Assembly (NCBI GenBank): GCA_030544215.1
Contig: JARZZO010000003.1
Location: 37,390,379-37,454,378 of the forward strand
DNA from: Zantedeschia hybrid cultivar
Lineage: Eukaryota; Streptophyta; Magnoliopsida; Alismatales; Araceae
Direction of reading: 5' to 3'
Length of the DNA stretch: 64,000 nucleotides
In this document: one piece after another, positions 1 through 11,691 of the stretch
Numbering within the stretch: the stretch's first letter is position 1
Layout: the number at the start of each line of letters is the position of its first letter
Made by a program: the position numbers and the translations under genes
Notes under the pieces: generated by a model
The model's input: only the letters and a program-made list of their open reading frames with translations
Told to the model about the DNA's origin: nothing
Databases searched by the model: none

Positions 1-2668
1 GCGGAAAGCTATCCATCGGACAGGCCTTGTTGAGGTTGGTGAAGTCCACGCACATACGCCATTTCCCATCTTTCTTTGGCACCATCACCACGTTGGCGAT
101 CCAGTCCGGATGGTGCACCTCTCGGAGGTGTCCGGCGTCCAGCCCCTTTTGCACTTCGGCTTGGATGGCGGCTCTCCTTTCCTGATTGAAGGTGCGCCGC
201 TTCTGCTTTACCGGGGGCTGGTTGGGATCGGTATGGAGTCGGTGCTCTGCTACCTCTGGGTCAACCCCGGGCATGTCTGCCGGAGACCAAGTGAAGACGT
301 CGAGATTCTTTTTCAAGAACTCGGTAAGCTTCTCTGCTTCAGTCTCCTCTAGGCCGGAGCCTATCATTAGGACTCGTCCTTCGCCTCCCGGAATAGGGAC
401 GGCGAGGAGTGCTTCTCCCGGAGATGCCTCGGCTGACGATTCGATCGTCAGAGTTTCGGCTGCGGTCTTCCCTTTGACCGAAATCATGTAGCACTGCCGG
501 GCTACTTCTTGATTCCCTCTGGCCTCGCCTATTCCATGGCTGGTATGAAACTTCAGCTTCTGATGGAAGGACGAAGGCACGACTCCGACCCCGCCGATGA
601 GCCTTCGGCCGAATATGGCGTTGTAGGCTGAATCGATTTTTACAACGGCAAAGTCCGTTTCAACGGTTAATTGCCGAGGGGCGGAGCCTAAGGTTACAGG
701 GAGTCGGACAATGCCCTCTACTCGGCAGGGCGAACCGTTAAAACCGAAGAGGGGGCCCCGGTGAGGCTTCATATTAGCCTCACTCAATCCCATTTTTTCA
801 AAACAATCATAAAACAAGATGTTTGGGGCACTTCCATTATCCACAAATATTCTATGTACATCATAGCTATTTATTACAGCATTGACTACGAGGGCGTCAT
901 CGTGAGGGACCTGAACATCAGTCAGGTCCTCGGAGCCGAAGGTGATGTCTTCTAGACGAGGCCGCTTCGGTTCGCCGTCAACCGCTGCTACGGTGCTGCG
1001 CTGCCGCGGCTTTGATCCTTCCCCCGGCTCTCCGGATATCATCATGATAGACCCAGAACTGAGTCTTTGATGGGATGCTTCTACCGGGGCCGAGGTGACC
1101 CTCGGCGGAGGAGCGACTTCTACCGCCAGGGGCTGTTGTTGCCTGGGCGCTGCAGGGACGTCCCGGTTTTGCTGTGGCGGCTGCTCCCGTCGGTACTGCG
1201 GCAATCTTCCCTCCCGGATGAGACGGTCGATTTGCTCCCGGAGCTGCCGGCACTCATCCGTTGTGTGGCCGATCTCCCGGTGATACTCACAGTATTTGCC
1301 GGGGTCCCTTCGGCGAGGATCCGTCTTGATGCGATCAGGCCGCCGGATCATGCCCTTCACCTCCATGAGCATCCGGGAAGGGGGAGCAGGTAAGGGTAGG
1401 TACCGCGGCTGCGGGTCCCGTCGCCTCTCCCTGTCCCAGTCCTCCCGGCAATATCGCTTTCGGGAGGGCTCTTGGTCTTCTGGCCGAGGTCGGACCACCT
1501 GGGGAGCAGGTGCCGAGGTGGCTTCGGCTGCGCCTTTACCCCTGGACAGCATCAGGGCCTCCCGGTTGATGTATTTATGGGTCCGGGCCACGAGGTCCTG
1601 GAAGGTAGGGGGATGGCGCTTCCCGATGGAGCCGAGGAGCCCCTCGTCCCGGCACCCGCTGATCACGGCTGAGACCGCGATCAAGCTGTCGAGGTTCGGG
1701 ATTTGGGCGGCCTCGGTCCGGAACTTGGTGAAGTACTCCTGGAGAGTTTCGGTGGGGCCTTGCCGGATGGCCAACAAGCTGGCGGAGGTTTTGCACTGCC
1801 GGGTGGCATCATAAAACTGGTCGATGAATAACTGGCCCAACTGGACTAGGGAGTGGATGGAGTTGGGGGCCAGCGTCTCGAACCAGGTGAGGGCGATTTT
1901 TTCAAGGGTGAGGGGGAAAAGACGGCAGCGGACTGCCTCGGAGATCCCTCGGACCCGGAGGTAGGCGTTGAATCTCTGGAAATGACAGACCGGATCTGTC
2001 ATTCCGTCGTAGAGAGGGCCCTTCGGCAGCTTGAAATTGGGGGGCACCTCGGTGGCCAGGAGCTCCGCTGTGAATGGGGTCTGCTCTAGGTTGCTGCTGG
2101 CGAGAGGCGCCCCGTGAGGCCGAGACACCATCTGCTGCATCTCCTTGCGCATTGCCGTCAGCCGCCGGTCCAGGTCCGGGGCAGTCGAGGTGGCGACGGA
2201 TTGTCCACCGGTCCGGGCCGGACGGAATTCCGACGAAGCATAGTCTTGCTCCGTCAGGCGATCAGCGTGAGGAGCTCGGGCAGGTAGCGCCGAGGGCTCG
2301 CTGCGCGTCGCCGCGGTTTAATTGGGAGAAACCGGTATAGGCGCCGGCCGGAACCGGGCATCTTGTACTGGGTAGAGTGTGGGGAGCGGCGCCTGCTGAG
2401 GAAGCTGTCCCATCAGTCCCATGCGCTGGGCAATGGCGGACACCATCTCCTGAAGAGGCGCTAGGGACGTGACGGCGGCGGCCAGCGTTGCCACTTGCTG
2501 CTGGAGCACCCCCACTCGGTCTTCCGAGCCGAGAGACTCCGGTATGGTTGGCAGAGGCAGGCTCGGCGGGGCAGAAGGGACGCCTTCGGAAGGCAGCATC
2601 TGCGCCGAGGCCTCCCGTGCTTCTGCTTCGTTCTGTCCGGACCGTCGGGTAACAGGTCTTTGAGACAT
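1..2668 (-). pseudogene. Tat gag-protease-RT polyprotein, one nonsense codon, 3' end off window
   Basis: The ATG at 2668 starts MSQRPVTRRSG, as in the plus-strand copy at 25021. I followed this frame to base 2 and found a single stop, TAA at 2318-2320 (codon 117). All the rest is open: the gag core (PLYDGMTDPV, ALTWFETLAPNSIHSL), a knuckle-like CEYHREIGHTTDEC near 1275, the protease with DNGSAPNIL (Asp codon 839-841, about codon 610) and YNAIFGRRLIGG, then the RT N-terminus ending near MDSFP at the window edge. In the family, gag forms the particle, protease processes it and RT copies the RNA in cytoplasmic particles. The lone stop means this copy would not give full-length protein unless the stop is read through. 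Otherwise it is remarkably intact, suggesting a recent insertion. Confidence 0.85.
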
Positions 2669-2683
2669 GACTTATTTGTTGGT

Positions 2684-2701
2684 TTCCCACAGACGGCGCC
2701 A
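2684..2701 (-). promoter_or_regulatory. Primer binding site of T1
   Basis: On the minus strand this reads TGGCGCCGTCTGTGGGAA, six bases inside the LTR end. The same motif follows the LTR of the plus-strand copy at 24989. The position and the TGGCGCC start are typical of plant Tat/Athila-type elements. I did not verify which tRNA pairs with it. Confidence 0.75.
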
Positions 2702-2706
2702 CGTGA

Positions 2707-3653
2707 TGTAGCCGAAGCTATCACGACCGGATTCCGAAGCCGGAATCCGAAAAGATGGATCCGGTGCTCGGTCGGATTGGTGTTCAGGGGCCCGACAGGG
2801 ATCCGGAAGGCGAAGGACGCAGAGGCGAAGCCGAAGGTCCGAAGGCCGAGGGGTGCTCGGTCGATGGCTGGCTTGCTCCGAGAAGTCGGGGCCGAGGCTC
2901 CTTCGGCGGACGAAGGGGCGGCGCGAGACCGAGTCTCCTCAGTCGCAGGGGCGGCGCGAGACCGAGTCTCCTCAGTCGCAGGGGCAGCCGGCGCACGGCG
3001 TCGAGACCGGGGAGAGGAGTCCGAGGTCGGCGGTCGAGACCGACTCGGGAAGGTCGGCGATGATTCGAACCGAGCTCCTGCAAGAGGGAAAGAAGAAGAA
3101 AACCAGTCAGCAGGAGTCCCAGGCTTCAGCCCTGGGGAACCCCCTCCGACGGTCAAGTTAGCTCCTGAAGAAGATTCGATTCAGAAGGCAAAGAGAGTAG
3201 CTTTAATGCTTTTCGGACTGTAGTCCTTAAGGGTCTCGGAGCTTCAGAGAGCATCCCTTTGGCTATAAATAGCGGTGTATTTATAGCAAAGGATAGAGGA
3301 TGGTTAACGGTGGTAGCCGATATAGGACTAAATGCGGGCTTACTGATAAACCGCCATAGCGCCTGATCCGCCACCGGAGTGGGCCGGACTCGGCTATCGG
3401 GCCGAAGGGGGTTGGGCCGCTGATGGGCCGAAGCCTGTTGGGCCCTGGGCTGCCGCGCTATTCCCGGGCCGTAGGCTGGTGGGCCGCTGACGGGCTGAAG
3501 CCTGTTGGGCCGGGAGCGACGGTGCCGCTTACGGGCCGAGGGCTGTTGGGCCGCTAACGGGCCGAAGGCTCCATGAGGGCCTGGTACTGCTGCTGTTGGG
3601 CTGAACGGAGTTTGGGCTTGCTTTAATGGGCCGAATCGGATTCTGCCTCATCA
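2707..3653 (-). repeat. 5' LTR of Tat element T1
   Basis: The 947-bp LTR has TG...CA ends: on the minus strand it starts TGATGAGGCAGAATC and ends CTTCGGCTACA just before the PBS. A TATAAATA box lies near 3274-3281 on the minus strand. The R/U5 half matches 24506-24983, the LTR remnant of the other Tat copy, which confirms the inner boundary. The outer boundary rests on the TG terminus only. Confidence 0.75.
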
Positions 3654-4179
3654 GCTAATGTGTTTTTTATTAGGTAAATGGGTATGCCCAAACTCATGAG
3701 TACCAGGTCTATATAAACTTTGACAACAAAATGAAAAGGATTGAAAGCACATACATTGATGAAGGCACAGAGCTTTATTTGGTTTGAAATCCTTCTTTCC
3801 ACTTTCTATACATTTGTAGTCCACCAAGTATTCTTAATTTAGAATCTTTTGAAACATAAAAAAGTTTTCTTCTCTAAGCCCGGCTTCCTTTTTATCACAA
3901 TCCCGATTAGATTGATTTGGAAACTTTTCGATCTTTTTCCTTATTCATTGTTTGCAGCCTTGCACACATTATCATTCTCTTCACAATTTTAGAGACACAC
4001 CAACGTGTATTAAACCAATTAAATATAATTTTAAAATATTCTTAAGTTGCATTTTGCATATAGATCTTCTATACTAAAATTTTCACATTTAACCACACTA
4101 TAGGGCGTAGAGTATGTCGTAGGCTAAGAGGCATTAATAAAAAGAAATAGGATAGTCAAAATGATATCATTTTTATGAT
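3654..4179. other. AT-rich spacer, nothing recognised
   Basis: This short AT-rich stretch flanks T1. I see no coding potential, terminal repeat or similarity to other parts of the window. Confidence 0.6.
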
Positions 4180-4633
4180 GTTTTTATAAATAACTCTCAA
4201 AAAGATTTCATATTTGTAGATAACTCTTTATAGAATTCATATTCACAAGTAAGTGCCCTTAACTATGGTAGTATTTGCATATAACTCCTTTAACTATGTG
4301 ATTTGTTTAGAATTCATCTAAGTGAAATTTTTTTATTTTACATAAAATTAGAAATATATTTTTATACTAAATATACACAACAAGCTTACAAGTGGATGTT
4401 TATGCGACATTCTCTTGTAAGGTAATTATATTTTAACTAAACATATTATAGTACTTTCATTCAATAACTTTCACATATTCTATGCAAAATAAAAATACTT
4501 ATATTGAGGTAAAATTTAAAGTAAACCTATATCTAAATAACATCATAGTGAAAGGGGTTATATGTAAACATAAATCCTATATAGCGGGTTATCTATAAAT
4601 ATGAAGTTCTTTAAGAAGTTATTTACAAACTTT
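4180..4633. mobile_element. Fold-back / MITE-like element with long imperfect inverted repeats
   Basis: The left arm (TTTATAAATAACTC near 4183, then CATATTTGTAGATAACTC) is repeated inverted at the right end (reverse complement TTTGTAAATAACTTC, then CATATTTATAGATAACCC). Homology continues inward (TATAACTCCTTTAACTATG against TATAACCCCTTTCACTATG), so each arm is about 200 bp. There is no ORF. It looks like a non-autonomous DNA element, but the exact ends, target duplication and superfamily are not resolved. Confidence 0.5.
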
Positions 4634-4734
4634 TATCTATGGTCATCCACTTGTCATGCTCTCAACATAAACATCCTACGTAAAATTGTCGTATTATACG
4701 TTTGAATAAGTGTAGATCAAACAAATTTTGTAGT

Positions 4735-5780
4735 CTTTCGAGGACAACATGCAAATACTTTCATTGTCTATTAAGATGCGGTGCACATCATATTTGTTTA
4801 TAATTGTGGTGATGACCAAGACATCATTGTAAAATGTCTGCATGCCCTCGAGATTTTCATCCGAGAAGGAGACAAAATTGCTCGGCGCTGGTCACTTCTG
4901 GGGCGTGACGTGTTACACTTCTTGCGCATGGCTCTTCCTCTTGGATCTGGATCTGGAGTCACTGGATATCTGCCTTTAACAGGTTGGTTGTCTTCGTCCA
5001 TGGAAGCCTCGTGGCGCTTGTCCTTCCCTTTTGTGGGTCCTTCAAAAGAGTGGTTGACTAAGACCTAGAGCTCGCGGTAGTTGTCCATAGTGGGCCCATG
5101 GTCCTAGTGGAACATGCAATACTTGGACTTGTAATGGTCACGGTCGCTCCTCACCTTGTTTGGCTAATGAAAGAAGGGCTTTCCATGTATATCCATGAGG
5201 ATATGTAAAGGACGAACGGCAAAGTCATACATGTCCTCAGCTGGCGGCTTGTCCCGGCTCTAGGCCTTTTCTCCTCCCACCCGAAGGGGGCTGGTCTTCT
5301 TCGCTCCCCATCGCCAGCCTTTCTAGAGTGGGCGGTCATCATCGTCTCTCGATTGCCATATTTGGCTACTCGAGCCATGAGTTCGGCAATAGTCTTAGGA
5401 GGCGTCTTCTCCGAGTAACTCCAAACTCCGAGGTCTAGATTCTGCAAGTCATGGCAGTGATGGCTGTAGGAACCTTGACATTGGGGATTCAATACAGCTT
5501 AACTTGAAATTGCGTGACATAGTTATGGGGGACTCACGAGGGCTTTTTGTTGATGGTGAGGAGGCTAGTAGAGTTCTTCTTAGGATGCGCCAAGTTTGTG
5601 AAATGGATGAAAAAGTGGTCAAAGTGGGTAACTAACTAAGTAGGGAGAGTTTGGAACTACGCTATCGAAGAGCCTTTTGTAAGGATCACGTGGGGACATT
5701 AAACATGAAATAAAATTATGATTACACAGTAGAAAATAAAATTATTCTCATAATTTTTTGATCCATTTCAACAAATGTAA
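4735..5780 (-). pseudogene. Decayed Tat-type gag-protease relic
   Basis: Reading leftward on the minus strand, fragments of gag appear in order: a capsid-like piece near 5500-5640, KTIAELMARVAKYGNRETMM near 5340-5400, a knuckle-like KYCMFH...DHGPTMDNY near 5080-5150, then a protease start (DVLVITTIINKYDVHRILIDN) near 4760-4850. Frames shift several times and stops are frequent. It is a different and much older subfamily than T1. No LTR could be assigned. Confidence 0.6.
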
Positions 5781-6593
5781 GTTGATTCAGAGATTCAAAT
5801 CTGACCTTACGCTAAATTGGATCCGCATTCGTTCAATTTTGGAGGAACGTCGTCTCCAACTGCACAGGCGTCTAATCTCTAGTAGTATCCATGTGGTTCT
5901 CTGACCGATGGTTTGTCCTTGATTCCTCTGTAAGTTTGACGCTATTGCCAGTTCTTCCTCTTCTTGATGATGCTTACGACATGCGGGCAGAGGCTCTAGT
6001 GGGTGAACATCGAGTCGAGCAGAGGAGAGAGAAGGGGGCGTATCTCCCCAAAGGGGCTGGCCAAAGAAGTGAGAGAGAAGGGGGATGGTCAAGCTATAGG
6101 AAATCTGTTCTTTATTTATATTACTTTTTGGTCACTTTTATCAAAAGTCCTTAAAATAATATAAATCCCATTTAATGTTCATTGATTAAGAACCTTTGTG
6201 CATGTAACCTTCTAGGCCCAAGTGTCAATATGATTTTTCGCCCAATAACCCCTTGCTGACTTAAAATGATTTATTTAATATCTCATATTAAATAAACACT
6301 TAATCGATTCATCATTTGTAATGATCCAAGCACTTAACTGGTCTAACAACTATGCTAGTTAGTAGACTTTTAGGAAGGTCACCCATTTTGGAACAATTGG
6401 CTATAGTACAAGTGAGAGATTATTAGTTTTTTGGTGTCCTACAGATCTATTATGGGCCACGTAGGCCCAATGTGTTGTACAATCTTGTTCAATATAGTTA
6501 AGTGGTAACTAGAGCGTAAACTTGTAATCTGTGGATTGATTTGCGTTGTCTCTATGATATGTGGTTGTAAAGTCAATTTCGAGATGGGATCTC
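5781..6593 (-). repeat. Probable old Copia-type LTR remnant plus unassigned sequence
   Basis: The stretch contains a decayed version of a segment found in all Copia LTRs here: 'tgtaaccttctaggccca' near 6198 against 'tgtgaccctctaggccca'. It also has a similar order of a GC-rich end and an AT-rich middle. Ends are not defined and the last 150 bases are unassigned. Confidence 0.35.
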
Positions 6594-8112
6594 TGTTGGG
6601 TTCTCGGATTTCTCCGGATCTCTCGCGCAGCGGAAATAAAAATAAAACGGAGATCCGTTCCCCTTTCGAAAAACTAAAAATCAAGATAATCGGATTATCG
6701 AATTCTTACCGTGTGCTGATTCAAATCCGCAACCGTTCAGTTCCGTCGGTGAGACACCGCAAGCCGCGCAAGCGTCTGGCCTCTAGCGGAGTCCACGCGA
6801 TCCTCCTTGCGACGGATATCCTCACGTTCCTCGTTCTTCGCAGCCCACGAAACCTCCGTCGTTCGCCGCAACGCGCGGACGATTTCCCGTCGAACGGGAG
6901 TCGGAGAAGTGACAGAGCAGATCCGGAACTGTCTGGGACGCCAAAGAGAGAGAAAAACAGAGGAGGGGCGGCTAGGGTTAGCAGCAGCTTGGCCTGCTCA
7001 GCCCATTCGCTAGATTTTATACTAACCGCGTGGTTTTTCATAAAAACCTTCTGTTCGTATAAAACCCACTTATTTATCCATCGCCTTGAGAATCATTTGC
7101 GTGTGACCCTCTAGGCCCAATTACTAGTCCGGTTAATAGCCCAATAAGCCCAATGACTCCTCACTGACTTTATTAATCAATTAATCAATCGAATTGATGT
7201 TGCACATCGAATTGGACCGGGCCTCTGATCACGTTGGGTGCCAAGCAACACCGCGTGAACCCGGAAGGTATCGGGGTTAAGTAACCCACTCTTGCAACCT
7301 TTCCGCCGACAGTTACCGCGTGGATATAATCCTTCATTCATACAATGCTCTCGAGTTAACTTAGGGTATGGCGTGCTGTCAAACCATAACCGGTCGACTC
7401 ACTTGGATTGGATGCTGCTGATGAATATCGGAAAACTCATTTCCCGATATTATCATCTGCCCTGACCAGGGACTTCCGCGCATCCTTCCTAGAGTATTCT
7501 CTCTCTAAGTACCGAGAGCGAATGATTCCTTATTGACATACAATTCCCTTCGACGGTATTCCGCTGTACCCAATCCTTGGCTGTTTAGAATCCCGTGGTT
7601 AGAGATTCGTAAACCAAGGTCAAAGCACAGAAGTCCACCGACAAGGTGTCTTTGGTGTCTCAGGTCCGAGGACCATCCACGCAACTGCGACAATAGAATC
7701 AAGCTGGTTGACAGTGAGGTACAATACCATCCAGCGATTCAATCGGATCAGTTCAATGAACTCATTTTCCAATGAGCACCTACAGATTCGCCTTAGTGTC
7801 TCTACACAAGTGACTTATGAGTTCAGTCACCCTCATCATATGAGCAGGAGTAATATGTACTAGTCTAACTGGATAACCGATGTCCTTCTCGGACATCCTC
7901 CGACTAGGAACGATTAAGAATATGTGTGTTTAAGTGATCAGTCTCATTAGTATGATCTCATCATAATCTGATCACTATCGCACATATTCACAGACTTCAT
8001 TATGAGATGATGATTAATACAATTTACACATAATGAATATTATGCCATTATATTAATAAATATGAACGAGATTATAAAGTCATATTGGCTTGTAGGCCAC
8101 CTAAGACTAACA
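6594..8112 (-). repeat. 3' LTR of family-I Copia G
   Basis: This 1519-bp LTR reads, on the plus strand, TGTTGGGTTCTCGG to AAGACTAACA. It is followed by the complement of the polypurine tract (ATCTCCCACTTT). It is homologous to 16326-17796, 22954-24505, 52132-53684 and 57114-58660, so it defines family I. Confidence 0.85.
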
Positions 8113-8832
8113 ATCTCCCACTTTGACTAAAGTCAATCACCTTTATACAGTAAGCCTATAGACTCTAGGTGACGCTCAAACACAATTTGAGCCAACGGCT
8201 TTGTCAGTAGATCTGCTACATTGTCGATGGATGGAACTCTTTCCACTATTACATCTCCTCTGGATATGATCTCTCTGATAAGATGAAAGTGCCTCAGAAT
8301 ATTCTTCGATTTCTGATGAGACCGCGGCTTTTTTGCTTGCGCAATGGCTCCATTGTTGTCGCACAACAGCGGAACAGGTTCAGAGATACTGGGAACTACG
8401 CCGAGGTCGGTGATGAATTTTTTCAACGACACTGCTTCCTTGGCGGCTTCAGCTGCAGCGATGTACTCAACTTCAGTCGTTGAATCTGCAATGGTTGCTT
8501 GCTTGGAACTCTTCCAACATACTGCTCCTCTGTTCAAAGTAAACACAAATCTATATGTAGACTTACTATCATCTGGATCTGACTGGAAACTAAAGTCAGT
8601 AAAGCCTCGCAGTTTCAAGTCACCTCCTCCATAGACAAGAAACATATCCTAAGTTCTTCTCAAGTACTTAAGGATATATTTCACTGCCTTCCAGTGCTCT
8701 TCGCCTGGATCAGCCTGAAATCTGCTCGTAACACTTAGAGCAAATGCAACATCAGGTCTTGTATATAGCATGGCATACATGATAGATCCTATGACAGAGG
8801 CATAGGGTACTCTATCCATGAATGCCCTCTCA
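8113..8832 (-). pseudogene. Copia RNase H and RT end (element G)
   Basis: The minus-strand frame 8645-8133 encodes Ty1/Copia RNase H with the usual landmarks: GFTDFSFQSDPDDSKST, ADSTTEVEYIAAAEAAKEAV, LLCDNNGAIAQAK, HFHLIREIISRGDV and NVADLLTKPL. Upstream (8646-8832) the RT tail continues after an in-frame TAG near 8650, ending in the segment corresponding to DERAFMDR. The element is then cut by the CACTA insertion. It is non-functional by truncation and nonsense. Confidence 0.85.
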
Positions 8833-8869
8833 CACTACAAGAAAGTATAGTTTTTGTTGCGACAATTGT

Positions 8870-9160
8870 TGACACCAAAAGCTCTTAAGTCGTCATAATA
8901 TATCTTTTGTGACGACCAAAATAGTCGTCACATGTCGTCACGTTTTGTTGTATCACAATAGATATATTGTGACGAAGTTAAAAAGTCGCTACAAATTCAC
9001 ATTTATGACGACTTGTATCTGTCACAAACGTTACAACTCGGTCGTTACCAAAAAGTCCATTTGTTGCCATGAAATGTCTATTGTGGCAACTCATTTTATT
9101 GCCGTCAACAACAAATGACCTCTTTTGTGACGAAATGTTAGTCGCCACAAAATATTGAAT
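8870..9160. repeat. CACTA subterminal repeat region
   Basis: Copies of a short motif (TGTGACGACC, GTCGTCAC, TGTGACGAAG, ATGACGACTT, TGTGACGAAA) occur on both strands over about 280 bp beside the terminus. Such clustered motifs are the usual binding sites for the En/Spm accessory protein (TNPA-type). The motif here is not the maize motif, and binding is inferred from position only. Confidence 0.7.
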
Positions 9161-9424
9161 TTTAAAAAAAAAAATACTACATACGTATTTTATAATTATT
9201 TTACACATCACCTGTACATTGTAAACATATAAGAATTGTACGCAAGCAAAATAGACACCATTATATCGAGACAAATATAATTAAACTCCATATTATATAG
9301 TAAAACCATACGAAGGTTTCAAACTCCACATTATATAGTAAAACCGTACAAGATTCCAGACTCCACATCTGTACTTCATAAACGAAACATGTAATTAAAC
9401 TAAAAAAAAAAAGAGAGCAAATCC

Positions 9425-11188
9425 CTATCCATCATGTTGATCCCCTAAACCTCTAAATGTACCACTGGTCCTAGACAAAAAGTCTAACATTTTGCGATCA
9501 ACTACATCTAAAAGATTCTGCCTTTGTTGTTCGAGCCGTTGGTCAAATCGTCCCTCCACTTCCTTTACGTGTTCTTGCATCTCTTTAATAGTAGCATCCT
9601 TCTCTTGCAGTTCTGTTTGAAGTCTTGAAATAGTCGTTGCCGTGATTGTTGATGTATGTGGTGGCCTTGGACCGCACCCACGTCCTCGTACATAGCCTAA
9701 TCGCTCTCTGATAATATAAGTGAATATTGCGTCCACACTCTGTGATCCTACAGTTTCCTCTTGTTCTTGTACTTTTTCTTGAACTTTTTCCTGCAAAACA
9801 TTTAAGGAATATTCAAAATTAAAAAATTATTAAATTTTTTTTAGAGAAATTCATGAATTAACTGATTAGTATAAATCAAAATAAACAATTACATAAATAG
9901 AAACTTACGTAAATTTTCTTTGCCCCTTCGCTCTCCCATGACCCGTCCTTTTTCTGATTAGTCAACCTCTACAACTCGTCAATTTCAGGCTCCTCTCCTA
10001 TTTCGTTTCTCTGTATTAAATAGAACATGGCAAGTCAACACCTATAAATTCATTAGAATACATAAACTATAACAAGCTATCATTGAATGATAAGACCAGT
10101 AGATCATTTATCACACTCTAGAAAACTTCGTCTAGTAGGAAAAAGACATTTATTTTTTCTTCAGACGTAAAAAAGTGCAAAATGATAATATCAACAATTA
10201 AATTCAAATAACATGTTTAGTTTCTCATATTGTTTTGATAAGAGAAACTAACCGCTTTCCAACTGACTTGTTTAAAAGATTTGCGACCACAAATATGCCC
10301 AATTGCTTGTTTTGCACGATTGACTTTGTTTCGTTTGCTCATTGCCTATGAAAAAGATAAAAAATAACTATGAATTTCGTAATAAAATGATCACTACATA
10401 ATGTACAGAAAAATTCAATTGTATGCACCTGATATTTATCCGACCCAAAATATCTCACTAGTGCAACCCATTGGTCCATCTTAAGTTCTTCAGGAGGATT
10501 TTGTAGACGCTGCTCGTCAGTTTCCATAGGCAAATAATATTTATGCAAGTGATGACGGAATATCCTATAAAGCCTTTGTGCTTGCTCTAAGATAATAAAT
10601 TTGACATCATCATCCTGACGAACCTCACCTTCAATTTTCAGATCACACTTCTCCTGCAAAGATTGAATAAATTTAATAAATACAATGGGATAATGAAAAA
10701 AATAATGAGATATATTTGAAGAATAATTACCAAAACAAACTCATAGATTTTCTGTTTGTTGTCCTCAGGTACATGTTTCCAATTCTTCTCTTCAAATGAA
10801 GTATGAATCTTTATTAGTCTAGATATCTCACCGACTAGATCAGTGACATTAACCCCAAATGCCTTTCTATCTTTTATGCTAAGTTCCACCGGCAACTTAG
10901 CATTACCTATCGATCTAATCTTCTGTGATAGTCCAAGACCCTTATACTTTCCTCGAGTCCTCTTCTTTCCTATAGTTGAAGTCAACATCTCAGGTGCATT
11001 CACTGAACCTGTTAATCAATACACAATTGTTATTAATAATAAGATGCAATAGACACATGTCACAAATAAAATTTAATCTTACCCTATGAGGATTGGACTT
11101 GAAGACTTGACCCAGAGTTACTTCCCTCGTTACGCCGCTGAGACGTCTTACTCATCGCTCTAGTTGTTATTCCCTCTTGTTGCTCCAT
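9425..11188 (-). pseudogene. Plant transposase (Ptta/En/Spm, Transposase_24 type), six exons, two nonsense codons
   Basis: I assign exons 11188-11083, 11008-10731, 10653-10429, 10345-10253, 10010-9909 and 9790-9425, all with GT...AG introns and consistent phase (390 codons including the stop). Family landmarks in order: GKYKGLGLSQKIRS, the WKHVPEDNKQKIYEFV segment, DQWVALVRYFGSDKYQ (exon 3), SKRNKVNRAKQAIGHICGRK (exon 4), RLTNQKKDGSWESEG (exon 5), and a C-terminal coiled-coil-like tail (LQEKDATIKEMQEHVKEVEG). It is an accessory DNA-binding transposase of CACTA elements. Two TAG codons interrupt it: the last codon of exon 1 and one before RLTNQ in exon 5. The larger TNPD-type transposase is not visible, perhaps lost to the right. 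If exon 1 is wrong, only one stop remains. Confidence 0.75.
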
Positions 11189-11691
11189 CTTGCTATCCTC
11201 CTCTCAACCCCTCTTGCTGCTCCAAAGTTGAATCTGTAGTTAAAATTTGATGCAATAAATCCACGTATTGATCGAAGTCATAATTTGTTAATTGTGGGTT
11301 TAGTATTAGAATCGCTATCCAACCCAATTTGCATCCAACATAGACAATGACTTCACGGTTATGCTGCACATGCATAGGAAATGTTTCATAGCTGCATAAA
11401 TTGTCTCCCTTTACGAAAGGTGATTGGCCATTTTAGTTGTATTTCAAGTGATTGGATATTTTAGATTTGTTTGTCATAAACAGGCCATAGTCAGGGATGA
11501 GGCCAAGTGCCATAAAAGAGCCTTGGCATGCCCATGGAGTTTGCAATTATCAAGGCCTAGCAATTTTGCCCCATGTGGTGCACATTTTATCTCTTGGACG
11601 AGCATGTTACTGATGTGCCCAACAGTTACCAAGGTCATCCATTGAAAAAGATTAGTCTCGGGCTAGGCATTGTGAGAAAGAGCATTCTAAT
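11189..11691. other. Rest of CACTA interior, nothing recognised
   Basis: Upstream sequence of the transposase gene up to the Gypsy LTR. A 60-codon minus frame (11375-11193) is open, but I do not recognise it. No promoter element is clear. Confidence 0.4.

Larger units (their letters stand above)
1..3653 (-). mobile_element. Ty3/Gypsy Tat-clade LTR retrotransposon T1, 5' part
   Basis: Reading on the minus strand, the order is 5' LTR (3653-2707), PBS, gag, aspartic protease and the start of reverse transcriptase, which runs off the left edge. The clade call rests on the RT lead-in (FTWSPADMPG, then VPKKDGKWRMCVDF), the protease and the PBS. The other LTR and its target duplication are outside the window. 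A second copy of the same family lies on the plus strand at 24506-26356. Confidence 0.88.
6594..8832 (-). mobile_element. Family-I Copia element G, truncated (3' LTR, RNase H, end of RT)
   Basis: The 3' LTR (6594-8112) is followed, in minus orientation, by PPT, RNase H and the end of RT. The sequence breaks at 8832, where a CACTA terminus begins. The remaining pol, gag and 5' LTR are not found on the far side of the CACTA region. The 5 bases left of the LTR (ATCTC) would be one half of its target duplication. Confidence 0.85.
8833..11691. mobile_element. CACTA (En/Spm) transposon, one end plus transposase gene; other end missing
   Basis: The terminus CACTACAAGAAAGTATAG starts at 8833, directly after Copia sequence, with TCA as the presumptive 3-bp target duplication. 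Subterminal repeats and a minus-strand transposase gene follow. No second CACTA terminus is present; at 11692 a Gypsy LTR begins. I infer the far part was lost with the rearrangement at 16325/16326. Confidence 0.85.

Noticed and set aside
2495..3223. Open plus-strand frame of 242 codons over the Tat LTR
   Set aside because: Antisense to gag and LTR in GC-rich DNA; no domain; explained by base composition.
6536..7114. 192-codon plus frame at the end of Copia G's LTR
   Set aside because: Covers LTR sequence found in four other places; antisense to the element.
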